64,000 nt of DNA, taken from NCBI RefSeq assembly GCF_018760365.1, contig NZ_JAHIAB010000001.1, positions 265,813-329,812 on the forward strand, read 5' to 3'. Positions 26,089-34,182 of the stretch are shown one piece after another. A model generated the notes under the pieces. It did no database searches, was not told where the DNA came from, and worked only from the letters and a program-made list of their open reading frames with translations. The translations under genes and the position numbers were made by a program. Source of the stretch: Pseudooceanicola endophyticus. GTDB lineage: Bacteria > Pseudomonadota > Alphaproteobacteria > Rhodobacterales > Rhodobacteraceae. Numbering within the stretch: the first letter of the stretch is position 1; each line of letters opens with the position of its first letter.

Positions 26089-26112
26089 CTCAGGGGGCTT
26101 CTCAGGGGGCTT
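26089..26112. repeat. Exact tandem duplication of a 12-mer
   Basis: CTCAGGGGGCTT occurs twice, directly abutting, at 26089-26100 and 26101-26112. It lies 12 bp upstream of the start of the orphan membrane protein gene on the minus strand. It is in frame with that gene, but no start codon precedes it before an in-frame stop, so it is probably leader sequence. Confidence 0.6.
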
Positions 26113-26184
26113 GGCCCGACACTAGCCTGTCTCGGCGGCCCCGAACATGGGGCGGCCCTGGCACGGGCGATCCTGTGCCGGCCC

Positions 26185-27270
26185 TCAGGCCGGGAAGACG
26201 AAGCAGCGGTCGCGCCGGATCGTCAGCCAGAGCGGCTTGCCCGGGCGCGGCAGGAAGACATTCGGCACCGTGGCCTTCAGGATCGAGCCATCGTGGTCCA
26301 TGCGGAACTCCACCAGGCTCTCGTTGCCCATGAAGCGCGCGCGCTGGACGATGCCGCGCGCCGGCGTGCCCCGCGCGGCAGTGGGCAGCGGACCGGTGCC
26401 GCCCCGATCAAAGTCGATCGACAGGTGCTGGGGGCGGATCACGATCTCGACCTCCGCACCATCGGGCAGGCCGGGGGCCAGGAACTGGCCGAAGGGCGTT
26501 TCCGTCAGCGCCCCCTGCACGCGCCCCCGGATCACGTTGATGTCGCTGAAGAAGGCCACGGCCTCTCGGTCCACGGGGGCGTTGTAGATATTGTAGGGCG
26601 CGCCCTGCTGGACGATGCGGCCGCCCCGCATCAGCGCGATCTCGTCTGCCATGCGCATCGCTTCCTCGGGCTCGTGGGTGACCAGCAGCACCGCCGTCCC
26701 CTCCTCCTTCAGCAGGTCGAGCGTCTGGTCGCGGATGCCGTCGCGCAGCCGGTTGTCGAGCCCCGAGAACGGTTCGTCCATCAGCATGACGCGGGGCTTG
26801 GGCGCCAGGGCGCGGGCCAGCGCCACGCGCTGCTGCTCGCCGCCCGAAAGCCCGTGGGGATAGTCGTCGATGTAGCGGATCAGGTCGACACGGGTCAGCA
26901 GTTCCTCGACGCGGGCACGCTTTTCGGCGCGCGAACCTGTCAGGCCGAAGGCCACGTTCTCGGCCACGCTCAGGTGCGGGAACAGGGCGAAATCCTGGAA
27001 CATCAGCCCGATCCGGCGCTTTTCGGCGGGCAGGTGGCGGCCCGGGCCGCTGATCCGCTCGCCGTCCACAAGGATCTCTCCGGCATCCTGGTGCTCCACC
27101 CCGGCGACCATGCGCAGCGTGGTGGACTTGCCGCAGCCCGAGGGGCCCAGCAGGCAGCAGACCTCTCCGGCCCGGATCGTCAGCGACACGCCCGAGACGA
27201 CCTCCCGGCCCTCGTAGCTGCGGTGCAGGGCGCGCAGGTCGAGGCGCGGCGGGGTCTGGATCTGCGGCAT
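26185..27270 (-). CDS. ABC transporter ATP-binding protein (FbpC-like)
   Basis: The 361-residue protein has a full ABC domain: Walker A GPSGCGKST (about residues 41-49), Q-loop LMFQDFALFPHL, signature LSGGEQQRVALARAL, Walker B VMLMDEPFSGLD and switch His in LLVTHEP. A C-terminal TOBE-type domain (about 260-360) follows. This layout is that of importer ATPases for iron(III), thiamine or polyamines; the best resemblance is FbpC-like. No permease or binding-protein gene lies next to it, so the substrate is not known. It ends about 100 bp from the next gene and may be its own unit. Confidence 0.85.
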   Translation of the reverse strand: MPQIQTPPRLDLRALHRSYEGREVVSGVSLTIRAGEVCCLLGPSGCGKSTTLRMVAGVEHQDAGEILVDGERISGPGRHLPAEKRRIGLMFQDFALFPHLSVAENVAFGLTGSRAEKRARVEELLTRVDLIRYIDDYPHGLSGGEQQRVALARALAPKPRVMLMDEPFSGLDNRLRDGIRDQTLDLLKEEGTAVLLVTHEPEEAMRMADEIALMRGGRIVQQGAPYNIYNAPVDREAVAFFSDINVIRGRVQGALTETPFGQFLAPGLPDGAEVEIVIRPQHLSIDFDRGGTGPLPTAARGTPARGIVQRARFMGNESLVEFRMDHDGSILKATVPNVFLPRPGKPLWLTIRRDRCFVFPA

Positions 27271-27369
27271 CGGCTTTCCGGCAAGGATGGGGTCCGCCGG
27301 GGTGTAGCAGCGCGCCCCGGCCCGCGCAACCGCAGGCAGAGCCGCCGAAACGGCCCTGCCGCGAAGGGC

Positions 27370-28149
27370 TTAGAAGGTGCTGTTGAAGGCGCCGCCATCC
27401 AGTAGCACGTTCTGCCCGATCATGAAGGCCGCATGTTCCGAGCACATGAAGGCGCAGGTCTTGCCGAAACCCTCGGCGGTGCCGTAGCTGCGCGCCGGAA
27501 TGGTCGCGGCGCGAGCCGCGCGGGCCTCCTCCAGGGTGATGCCCTGCTGGTTTGCAACCCCGGTATCAAGCGACAGCGCCCGGTCGGTGTCGTGGATGCC
27601 CGGCAGCAGGTTGTTGATCACCACCCCATGAGGGGCCACCTGGCGCGCGGTCCCCGCGACATAACCGGTCAGCCCGGCACGGGCCGAATTCGACAGGCCA
27701 AGCACGCCGATCGGCGATTTCACCGATTGCGATGTGATGTTGACCACCCGGCCCCAGCCCTGCGCGATCATCCCCGGCAGCTGCGCCTTCATCAGCGCGA
27801 TCGGGGTCAGCATGTTGGAATCGAGCGCCTTGAGGAAATCCTCGCGCTCCCAGTCGGACCACATGCCCGGCGGCGGACCGCCCGCGTTGGTCACCAGGAT
27901 GTCGACCTGGCCTGCGGCCTCCAGCACCCGGGCACGGCCCTCCTCGCTGACGATATCGGCGGCGATCGCCGTGACCTCGACGCCGTAGGTGGCGCGGATC
28001 GCCGCGGCGGTGGCCTCCAGCGCCTCGGCGCCACGGGCGTTCAGCACCAGGTTGACGCCCGCCTCGGCCAGCGCCTCGGCACAGCCCTTGCCCAGCCCCT
28101 TCGAAGAGGCCGTCACCAGCGCCCGCCGGCCCTTGATTCCCAGGTCCAT
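27370..28149 (-). CDS. SDR-like protein lacking the standard catalytic residues
   Basis: The 259-residue protein has a Rossmann fold close to 3-oxoacyl-ACP reductases. The cofactor motif reads TASSKGLG instead of TGxxxGxG. The active-site segment reads SNSARAG where YxxxK is expected, so both catalytic Tyr and Lys are missing. This agrees with the BKR-like SDR subgroup that is known to lack perfect cofactor and tetrad motifs. NTNAGG-like TNAGGPPP and the C-terminal LLDGGAFNSTF are kept. Its reaction, if any, is unknown. It is divergent from the Hint gene across a palindrome. Confidence 0.85.
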   Translation of the reverse strand: MDLGIKGRRALVTASSKGLGKGCAEALAEAGVNLVLNARGAEALEATAAAIRATYGVEVTAIAADIVSEEGRARVLEAAGQVDILVTNAGGPPPGMWSDWEREDFLKALDSNMLTPIALMKAQLPGMIAQGWGRVVNITSQSVKSPIGVLGLSNSARAGLTGYVAGTARQVAPHGVVINNLLPGIHDTDRALSLDTGVANQQGITLEEARAARAATIPARSYGTAEGFGKTCAFMCSEHAAFMIGQNVLLDGGAFNSTF

Positions 28150-28194
28150 GGATCACTCCTTCCCTTGTCCTGCCGGAGGCCCGCGCCCCGTAAC

Positions 28195-28209
28195 GCCGGT
28201 TTAACCGGC
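28195..28209. promoter_or_regulatory. Palindrome in a divergent promoter region
   Basis: GCCGGTT and AACCGGC form a perfect inverted repeat around one T. The site lies between the SDR-like gene (minus) and the Hint gene (plus), so it is well placed as an operator for either. No regulator gene is adjacent. Confidence 0.4.
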
Positions 28210-28262
28210 CCGGGTGCACAGTGCTCCTCCTGTCCGACGCGAAGAGACCACCCCGAGGGAAG

Positions 28263-29306
28263 ATGCACAAGGGCACAGACAAGGGCACAGACATCGGCAA
28301 AGACATGGCCATGGGCCCGGGTCCGACCGCGGCGCCGCCGGCGACCGCCGTCGCCGTGCTGCCCGCCCCGGCGCTCGAGGTCGTCCATGGCGTCAACGAG
28401 GGGGACATCCTGTCCTTCGCGGCCGAGCTTGTGCCCGACGACATCTATCACCGGGCCGAAGGCGTGCGCCCGCTGCGGCTGATGGTGCGGGCAGAGGCGT
28501 CGGGCCTGCTGCGGCTGGCCGAGGGATCGGACCGGGGCCGGCCCGGGGCGCGGCTGCTGCTGGACAGCCTGCTGACCTTCATGACCCCCGATGCCGCCAT
28601 GGCAGAGGTGCTGGTGCTGGTCGAGCTTGATCCGCTCGGCAATGTCGCGGATCTCCATGCCCTGCCGCTGGGCGACCTGCCGCCGGACACCGACCTGCGG
28701 CTGGTGGGGATCGACACAGAGACGGCGGCACGGCGCTTTGCCCAGCTCGGCTGCGTCTCCTTCGCCCGGGGCACCCGGATCACCCTGGCCTCCGGGGCTC
28801 AGCGCCCGATCGAGGCGCTGCGCCCGGGCGACCGGGTCCTGACCCGCGATACCGGGCCGCAGGCGGTGCGCTGGATCGGCCACAGCCTGCACCGCGCCAC
28901 CGGGGCCATGGCCCCGGTGCTGATCCGGGCCGGTGTCCTGGCCAATGCCGGCGACCTGCTGCTCTCCCCCGACCACCGGCTGTTCTTCTACCAGCGCGAG
29001 GACCGCCTGGGCGTCGGTCGCCGGGCGCTGCTGGTCCGCGCCCGCCACCTGGTCGACGGCGAGCGGGTGATCCGGGCCGAGGGCGGCTACGTGGAATATT
29101 ACCAGCTGCTCTTCGACCGCCACCAGATCATCTACGCAGAGGGGATCGCGGCGGAATCGCTGCTGCTCGACCACCGCAACCGCGCCGCCCTGCCCAAGGG
29201 GCTGGCCGATCTGCCCGGTCATGATCCCACTCTGCCGCCCCCCTACGAACTCAAGCGCGAGGACCTGAAACGCCCGGGCGCACTGGACCTGCTCGCCCGC
29301 CCCTGA
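28263..29306 (+). CDS. Hint-domain (hedgehog/intein-like) protein
   Basis: The ATG at 28263 follows GAGGGA and gives 347 residues; a GTG 14 codons upstream is possible. The first 150 residues are a beta-rich domain with no recognised family. A Hint domain begins at Cys164 (CVSFARGTRITLASG), continues with PIEALRPGDRVLT and carries SPDHRLFF, the histidine block used in N-S acyl shift. No second splice junction or C-extein is seen, so cleavage rather than splicing is possible. Such proteins are frequent in Rhodobacterales and their role is not known. The leader of the protein has a repeated KGTD motif. Confidence 0.8.
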   Translation: MHKGTDKGTDIGKDMAMGPGPTAAPPATAVAVLPAPALEVVHGVNEGDILSFAAELVPDDIYHRAEGVRPLRLMVRAEASGLLRLAEGSDRGRPGARLLLDSLLTFMTPDAAMAEVLVLVELDPLGNVADLHALPLGDLPPDTDLRLVGIDTETAARRFAQLGCVSFARGTRITLASGAQRPIEALRPGDRVLTRDTGPQAVRWIGHSLHRATGAMAPVLIRAGVLANAGDLLLSPDHRLFFYQREDRLGVGRRALLVRARHLVDGERVIRAEGGYVEYYQLLFDRHQIIYAEGIAAESLLLDHRNRAALPKGLADLPGHDPTLPPPYELKREDLKRPGALDLLARP

Positions 29307-29364
29307 CCCGCGTCCGACCCGATCATCCTCCTGCCCCCCTCAGCGCGGCCTTCAGCCGAATGAA

Positions 29365-29392
29365 ATGCATATTTTCGGAAAGATGAAACTGG
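29365..29392 (+). repeat. Dispersed repeat, isolated right end (D1)
   Basis: GCATATTTTCGGAAAGATGAAA matches the right end of copy A, without hairpins on its left. It lies 17 bp before the left end of copy D2. Confidence 0.55.
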
Positions 29393-29409
29393 CCGCCCGC
29401 CCCTGTCAC

Positions 29410-29467
29410 TTTCTTGTTCCAAATACCTCGGGGGAGCAGGTCGCAGACCTGCGGGGGCAGAGCCCCC
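29410..29467 (+). repeat. Two-hairpin dispersed repeat, copy D2
   Basis: The element starts TTTCTTGTTCCAAATACC, as in copy A, then CGGGGGAG. Hairpin 1 is GCAGGTC-GCA-GACCTGC (29436-29452) and hairpin 2 is GGGGGC-AGA-GCCCCC (29453-29467). Hairpin 1 differs in sequence from copies A, B and C but keeps pairing and the GCA loop. Confidence 0.75.
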
Positions 29468-29620
29468 AGCCACGCCCGTTCCCGGGCCGCCTCCGATCCG
29501 GCGCCAGACCCCGGGGGGCCCTTCTGCACACGGTTCCCCCGCCTGCAAAGCCTGTTCTGCAAGGCCATCCTCCGCCCGCCGAGGCTTGCCCTTTTCCCAA
29601 GGGGTGCTATACGCCGCGAC

Positions 29621-31228
29621 ATGCTCGACACCGCCTCCAACCGCCCCGCCCTGCCCCCCGAGATCGCCCGCCGGCGTACCTTCGCGATCATCTCGCACCC
29701 GGATGCGGGCAAGACGACGCTGACCGAAAAATTCCTCCTTTACGGGGGCGCCATCCAGATGGCCGGACAGGTGCGCGCCAAGGGCGAGGCGCGGCGCACG
29801 CGCTCGGACTTCATGCAGATGGAAAAGGACCGCGGCATCTCGGTCTCGGCCTCGGCGATGAGCTTCGATTTCGGCAAGTTCCGCTTCAACCTGGTCGACA
29901 CCCCCGGCCACTCGGACTTTTCCGAGGACACCTATCGCACGCTGACGGCGGTGGATGCGGCGATCATGGTGATCGACGGGGCGAAGGGCGTGGAAAGCCA
30001 GACCCAGAAGCTGTTCGAGGTCTGCCGCCTGCGCGATCTGCCGATCCTGACCTTCTGTAACAAGATGGACCGCGAGAGCCGCGACACCTTCGAGATCATC
30101 GACGAGATCCAGGAGAACCTGGCGATCGACGTGACGCCGGCCTCCTGGCCGATCGGCGTCGGCAGGGATTTCCTGGGCTGCTACGACATGCTGCACGACC
30201 GGCTGGAACTGATGGACCGCGCCGACCGCAACAAGGTCGCGGAATCGATCAAGCTGAACGGCCTCGACGATCCGAAGATGGCCGACCACATCCCCGCCGA
30301 CCAGCTTGCCAAGCTGCGCGAGGAGGTCGAGATGGCCCGAGAGCTGTTGCCGGCCTTCGACCAGCAGGCGCTGCTGGAGGGCACCATGACGCCGATCTGG
30401 TTCGGCTCCGCCATCAACAGCTTCGGCGTCAAGGAGCTGATGGACGGCATCGGCGAATTCGGTCCCGAGCCCCAGCCCCAGCAGGCCGATCCGCGCCAGA
30501 TCGCGCCCGAGGAAACCAGGGTCGCGGGCTTCGTCTTCAAGGTGCAGGCCAACATGGACCCCAAGCACCGCGACCGGGTGGCCTTCGTGCGCCTTGCCTC
30601 GGGGCATTTCAAGCGCGGCATGAAGCTGACCCATGTGCGCACGAAAAAACCGATGGCGATCTCCAACCCCGTGCTGTTCCTGGCCTCGGACCGGGAACTG
30701 GCCGAGGAGGCCTGGGCCGGCGACATCATCGGCATTCCGAACCACGGCCAGCTGCGCATCGGCGACACGCTGACCGAGGGCGAAATGCTGCGCGCCAAGG
30801 GCATCCCGAGCTTTGCCCCCGAACTGCTGCAAGGCGTGCGTGCGGGCGATCCGATGAAGGCCAAGCACCTGGAAAAGGCGCTGATGCAATTCGCCGAGGA
30901 AGGCGCGGCCAAGGTCTTCAAGCCCTCCATCGGCTCGGGCTTCATCGTCGGCGTCGTCGGTGCCCTGCAGTTCGAGGTGCTGGGCAGCCGGATCGAGCTG
31001 GAATACGGCCTGCCGGTGCGTTTCGAGGCCTCGCAGTTCACCTCGGCCCGCTGGGTCCATGGCCCCAAGGCGGCGGTCGAGAAGCTGGTGAACGCCAACA
31101 AGCAGCATATCGGCTACGACCATGACGGCGACATCGTCTACCTGACGCGCCTGCAATGGGACATCGACCGGGTGGTGCGCGACTATCCGGAGGTCAAGCT
31201 GACGGCGACCAAGGAAATGATGACCTGA
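29621..31228 (+). CDS. prfC: Peptide chain release factor 3
   Basis: RF3 is a GTPase that removes RF1/RF2 from the ribosome after peptide release. The ATG at 29621 gives 535 residues, the normal size; a longer frame upstream is not family-like. It has the G1 motif AIISHPDAGKTTLTEK, the switch and G3 region DTPGHSDFSEDTYRT, and G4 NKMDRE. A further block, AQFTSARWVHGPKAA-like at the C-terminus, matches RF3 rather than EF-G. A strong intrinsic terminator follows. Confidence 0.95.
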   Translation: MLDTASNRPALPPEIARRRTFAIISHPDAGKTTLTEKFLLYGGAIQMAGQVRAKGEARRTRSDFMQMEKDRGISVSASAMSFDFGKFRFNLVDTPGHSDFSEDTYRTLTAVDAAIMVIDGAKGVESQTQKLFEVCRLRDLPILTFCNKMDRESRDTFEIIDEIQENLAIDVTPASWPIGVGRDFLGCYDMLHDRLELMDRADRNKVAESIKLNGLDDPKMADHIPADQLAKLREEVEMARELLPAFDQQALLEGTMTPIWFGSAINSFGVKELMDGIGEFGPEPQPQQADPRQIAPEETRVAGFVFKVQANMDPKHRDRVAFVRLASGHFKRGMKLTHVRTKKPMAISNPVLFLASDRELAEEAWAGDIIGIPNHGQLRIGDTLTEGEMLRAKGIPSFAPELLQGVRAGDPMKAKHLEKALMQFAEEGAAKVFKPSIGSGFIVGVVGALQFEVLGSRIELEYGLPVRFEASQFTSARWVHGPKAAVEKLVNANKQHIGYDHDGDIVYLTRLQWDIDRVVRDYPEVKLTATKEMMT

Positions 31229-31234
31229 TCGAAG

Positions 31235-31262
31235 CGCGGCCCCCGGGGGCCGCGTTTTCGTT
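31235..31262 (+). terminator. Intrinsic terminator after prfC
   Basis: CGCGGCCCCC and GGGGGCCGCG (31235-31254) form a perfect palindrome followed by TTTTCGTT. It lies 6 bp after the prfC stop. Confidence 0.85.
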
Positions 31263-31336
31263 TCGCCTTCACGGCAAATCCACCATGGCGTGCATAACCC
31301 CTTGCCGCAAAACCGCCCTGCGCGCATTCTGCCGCC

Positions 31337-33064
31337 ATGATGCGCGACAGCACCTATGGCGGGTTCGACAGCCTCCTGGCCCGGATGGAAGCCCGGCAGG
31401 ATCCGCTGTCCTTCGATCCCGGAGAGGCGCTGCCGCCGCTCGATCTGGATCTGGCACCGTTGCGCAGCCGGCGCGTCGCGGCGCCCGACGGTCCGGCCCC
31501 GCGCTCGGGCCACGGGCGCAAGGCGCATGAGCTGGCCGGGGAATTCGCCGGCGCCCCCGAGCTCTGCCACCTGCATGGCCTGCTGATCGCCCATCTGCGC
31601 CGCCGGGCGCAGCCGCCACAGGCCGCGCCGCTGTTCCTGCGGCTCTGGCGGGAAGAAGCGGACGTCCTGCTGGCCCGGCTCTCGCCGCGCTGGCTGGTCT
31701 CGGCGGTGACGACCTTCGCCGATCATGGCGCGACCGAGGCGCAGCGACGCTCCGGGCTGGCGCTGAGCGTGCTGTTCGGCACGATGAAGCTGTATGAGAG
31801 CGAGCGGTTGCATTCCGGTCTGGTGCCGGAGGCCCCCTTTCCCGGTCCGCGCAAGCGCCGTCGCCTGCCGCTGGACATGGCGCCCTATGCGCTGAAATCC
31901 GGCGGGCTGGACGTGAACCTGCTGGGGCGCCTCTGGCAGGAGGCCGGCGCGGACCCGGGGATCGCGCCGCTGGCGCGCCACCTGCTGGCACTTCTGGACG
32001 GCGATCCGCGCACCGTCTTCCGCCGCCTCGCGCTGATGCGCGGAGAGCTGACGCCGCCCCCCGAAAATGATGCCTTCCGCCTGCTGCCCCTGCCCGAAGG
32101 CGCCGAGCCCGCGCTCAGCACCCGGCCCGTGGCCGATCCGGCCCGGCCGGGCTGGGGGATCGTGGCGACCCTGGACGGCGAGCTGCACGACATCGCCCAC
32201 TTTGCCGCCCATCACCTGCTGACCGGGGCCGACCGGCTGTTTCTTTACCTCGATCCGCCCGATCACGGCATGGCCGCCGTGCTGGCGCGCCACCCGAAGA
32301 TCGAGGTGATCCAATGCGATGACGCCCACTGGCAGCGGCTGGGCACGGCGCGCCCCGACAGCGCCGAACGCCGTCAGGCCCGCAATGCCAGCGCCTGCTA
32401 CCATGGCTGCGATCTGGACTGGCTGGTGCATCTGGACGGCGACGACCGGCTGCTGCCCGACCGTCCCTTCGGCGCGGTGCTGGCGGCGCTGCCCCGCCAG
32501 GTCGCCGTGCTGGACCTGCCTCCGGTGGAACAGCTGTCGGGCCCCGCCCCGGTCTACCGCCTGCCGACCCCCGACACCCCCGCCGGAGAGGCCCTGCTGG
32601 CCGCGCTCTATCCGACCTTCGGACTGCATCTGCCGCAGGGCCGGCTGGGGCCGGCGCAGGGACGTCCGGCAGTGCGCACCGGGATCCGGGACTGCCGGCT
32701 GGGGCTGCATTACCTGATCCGGCGGGGCGCTCCGGTGCCGAACCGGGCGCTCTGGCAGGCCGGCTGGCTGGGGCGCACCCTGTCACGCGGCGCGCAGGAT
32801 TTCCACGCCGGCCTCGAGGCGCGCCTGGCCCGGGGCCTCTATCCGCGCGGCAAGGACCGCTTCGGCCCCGGCGACCTGCTGGAATACCTGGCCGGCACGG
32901 AGGGCGAGGCGGCGCTGCGCCTGTTCCACGAAGAGGTCCTGGCCGACACGCCCGACATGCGCGCCCGGCTGGCCGCCCAGGGGCTGCTGCTGGATCCCGG
33001 GATCGACCCCGAAGCCCAGGTCCGCGCCGTCTTCGGCCCGCTGCCGGAAGGATCCCCCGCATGA
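31337..33064 (+). CDS. Glycosyltransferase family 2-like protein with long N-terminal region
   Basis: The 575-residue protein has an N-terminal helical region of about 270 residues with no recognised motif, followed by a Glyco_tranf_2-like domain (about 275 onward: GWGIVATLDGELHDIAHFAAHHLL). The acidic motif reads HLDGDDRLLP where related proteins have HxDVDEF, so the metal site is altered but still acidic. The end overlaps the next gene by four bases. The pair mirrors the one at the start of the window: a long first gene and a short second gene of the same family. Substrate unknown. Confidence 0.75.
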   Translation: MMRDSTYGGFDSLLARMEARQDPLSFDPGEALPPLDLDLAPLRSRRVAAPDGPAPRSGHGRKAHELAGEFAGAPELCHLHGLLIAHLRRRAQPPQAAPLFLRLWREEADVLLARLSPRWLVSAVTTFADHGATEAQRRSGLALSVLFGTMKLYESERLHSGLVPEAPFPGPRKRRRLPLDMAPYALKSGGLDVNLLGRLWQEAGADPGIAPLARHLLALLDGDPRTVFRRLALMRGELTPPPENDAFRLLPLPEGAEPALSTRPVADPARPGWGIVATLDGELHDIAHFAAHHLLTGADRLFLYLDPPDHGMAAVLARHPKIEVIQCDDAHWQRLGTARPDSAERRQARNASACYHGCDLDWLVHLDGDDRLLPDRPFGAVLAALPRQVAVLDLPPVEQLSGPAPVYRLPTPDTPAGEALLAALYPTFGLHLPQGRLGPAQGRPAVRTGIRDCRLGLHYLIRRGAPVPNRALWQAGWLGRTLSRGAQDFHAGLEARLARGLYPRGKDRFGPGDLLEYLAGTEGEAALRLFHEEVLADTPDMRARLAAQGLLLDPGIDPEAQVRAVFGPLPEGSPA

Positions 33065-34026
33065 GCCCGCGTTGGGGAATCGTCTGCACGCTGAAGGCGC
33101 CGCCCGAGCGGGTGCTGGACTTTGCCGCCTGGCACCTGGAGCTGGGGGCCACGCGGCTGCACCTGCATTTCGACGATCCCGCGGACCCGGCCCTGCCACT
33201 GCTGAGGGCCCATCCCCGCATCCGCACCGTGGCCTGCGACAGCGGCTGGTGGCGACGCATCAGCGGCTTTCGCCCGAAACGCCACCAGGCCAGGCAGACG
33301 GCCAATGCCACCCACTGCTACCGGCACAAGTGTCGGCTGGACTGGCTTGCACATATCGACGTGGACGAATTCCTGCTGCCCGAAGCACCGCTGCCCGGGC
33401 TGCTGGCCGCCCTGCCCGGCGATTGCCACAGTGCCCGGGTCCATGCCATCGAGGCGCTCTGGTCCGCCGTGCCCGAAGGCGACACCGTGCATTTCCGCGC
33501 CGCCCACCGCGATCCCGCCGCCCGCCGGGCCAGTAGTGCGCGCAGCGATCCCGAATTCGGGGCCTGGCTGACCGGCGGCCTGCTGAGCCACACCAACGGC
33601 AAGATCTTCGCCCGTCCCGGCCTGCCCGAGGCAGAGTTCCGCATCCACAACCTGCTGACGCCCGCAGGCCCGAACCCCGGAGAGGTCGTGCTCGGACGCT
33701 GCGCCCTGGGCCATTTCCACGCCGGCGCCCCGGCGCACTGGCTGGCGCAGTTCCGCTTCCGCCATGCCCGGGGCTCCTACCGGGCCGAGCTGCGCCCCCC
33801 CCGCCCCGGCACGCCCAACCTGCATGCCCATCTGGCCGCACTGGAGGCCCGAGAGGGAGAGGCCGGCCTGCTGCGCTTCCACGCCGCCACCTGCCGGGAC
33901 ACGCCAGAGTTGCGGAGGCGACTCGCGGCCGAAGGATTGCTGCGATGCCACGAAATGCCCCTCACGGCCCTGCGACAGCGCCATTTTCCGCATATCAGCA
34001 TGGCACCCCCGGAAAACGGCCCTTGA
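33061..34026 (+). CDS. Glycosyltransferase family 2-like protein (second of tandem pair 2)
   Basis: The 321-residue protein starts directly with the GT-like domain (RWGIVCTLKAPPERVLDFAAWHLELG) and has the complete acidic motif HIDVDEFLLP near residue 100. The C-terminus (RDTPELRRRLAAEGLL) resembles the end of its upstream neighbour (ADTPDMRARLAAQGLL), showing common descent. Its ATG overlaps the preceding stop (ATGA), so translation is coupled. A small GGGCA-TT-TGCCC hairpin lies 5 bp after its stop. It is probably cytoplasmic; the substrate is unknown. Confidence 0.78.
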   Translation: MSPRWGIVCTLKAPPERVLDFAAWHLELGATRLHLHFDDPADPALPLLRAHPRIRTVACDSGWWRRISGFRPKRHQARQTANATHCYRHKCRLDWLAHIDVDEFLLPEAPLPGLLAALPGDCHSARVHAIEALWSAVPEGDTVHFRAAHRDPAARRASSARSDPEFGAWLTGGLLSHTNGKIFARPGLPEAEFRIHNLLTPAGPNPGEVVLGRCALGHFHAGAPAHWLAQFRFRHARGSYRAELRPPRPGTPNLHAHLAALEAREGEAGLLRFHAATCRDTPELRRRLAAEGLLRCHEMPLTALRQRHFPHISMAPPENGP

Positions 34027-34031
34027 AAACA

Positions 34032-34043
34032 GGGCATTTGCCC
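34032..34043 (+). terminator. Short hairpin after glycosyltransferase pair 2
   Basis: GGGCA and TGCCC pair around TT, followed by GTTTCG. It is small but well placed at the end of the operon and just before the next promoter. Confidence 0.4.
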
Positions 34044-34050
34044 GTTTCGA

Positions 34051-34079
34051 TTGACCTTTTTGAAAGGCTCTAGTAAGAG
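34051..34079 (+). promoter_or_regulatory. Promoter of the DEAD-box helicase gene
   Basis: TTGACC (34051-34056) and TAAGAG (34074-34079) are 17 bp apart. The ATG follows at 34183, so the leader is about 97 bases, long for this region. A long leader is common for cold-regulated RNA helicase genes, which is only an inference here. Confidence 0.5.
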
Positions 34080-34182
34080 CGCACTCCATGAGGCGACGGT
34101 CGACCTGCTCGCCCGGGCCCTGTCGGCCCCCCTTCACGGATACGCTACGGGCCAAGATGTGTCCGTAAACCTACGGATGCAC

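Larger units (their letters stand above)
29307..29620. other. Intergenic region of 314 bp holding repeat ends
   Basis: No gene is seen. It contains two parts of the dispersed element, described separately (29365-29392 and 29410-29467). The remaining 150 bp before prfC are GC-rich with no clear promoter. Confidence 0.6.

Noticed and set aside
24934-27405. Plus-strand open frame of 823 codons across the membrane protein and ABC genes
   Set aside because: Gln/Arg/His-rich shadow of two minus-strand genes with real domains.
29414-29620. Extended RF3 N-terminus
   Set aside because: The extra codons cover repeat copy D2 and are not found in the family.
29243-32710. Minus-strand open frame of 1155 codons over prfC and the glycosyltransferase gene
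   Set aside because: Antisense shadow of prfC, which has complete GTPase motifs on the plus strand.
34051-34182. Extended DEAD-box helicase N-terminus
   Set aside because: The TTG at 34051 is the -35 box of the promoter; the family start is at 34183.
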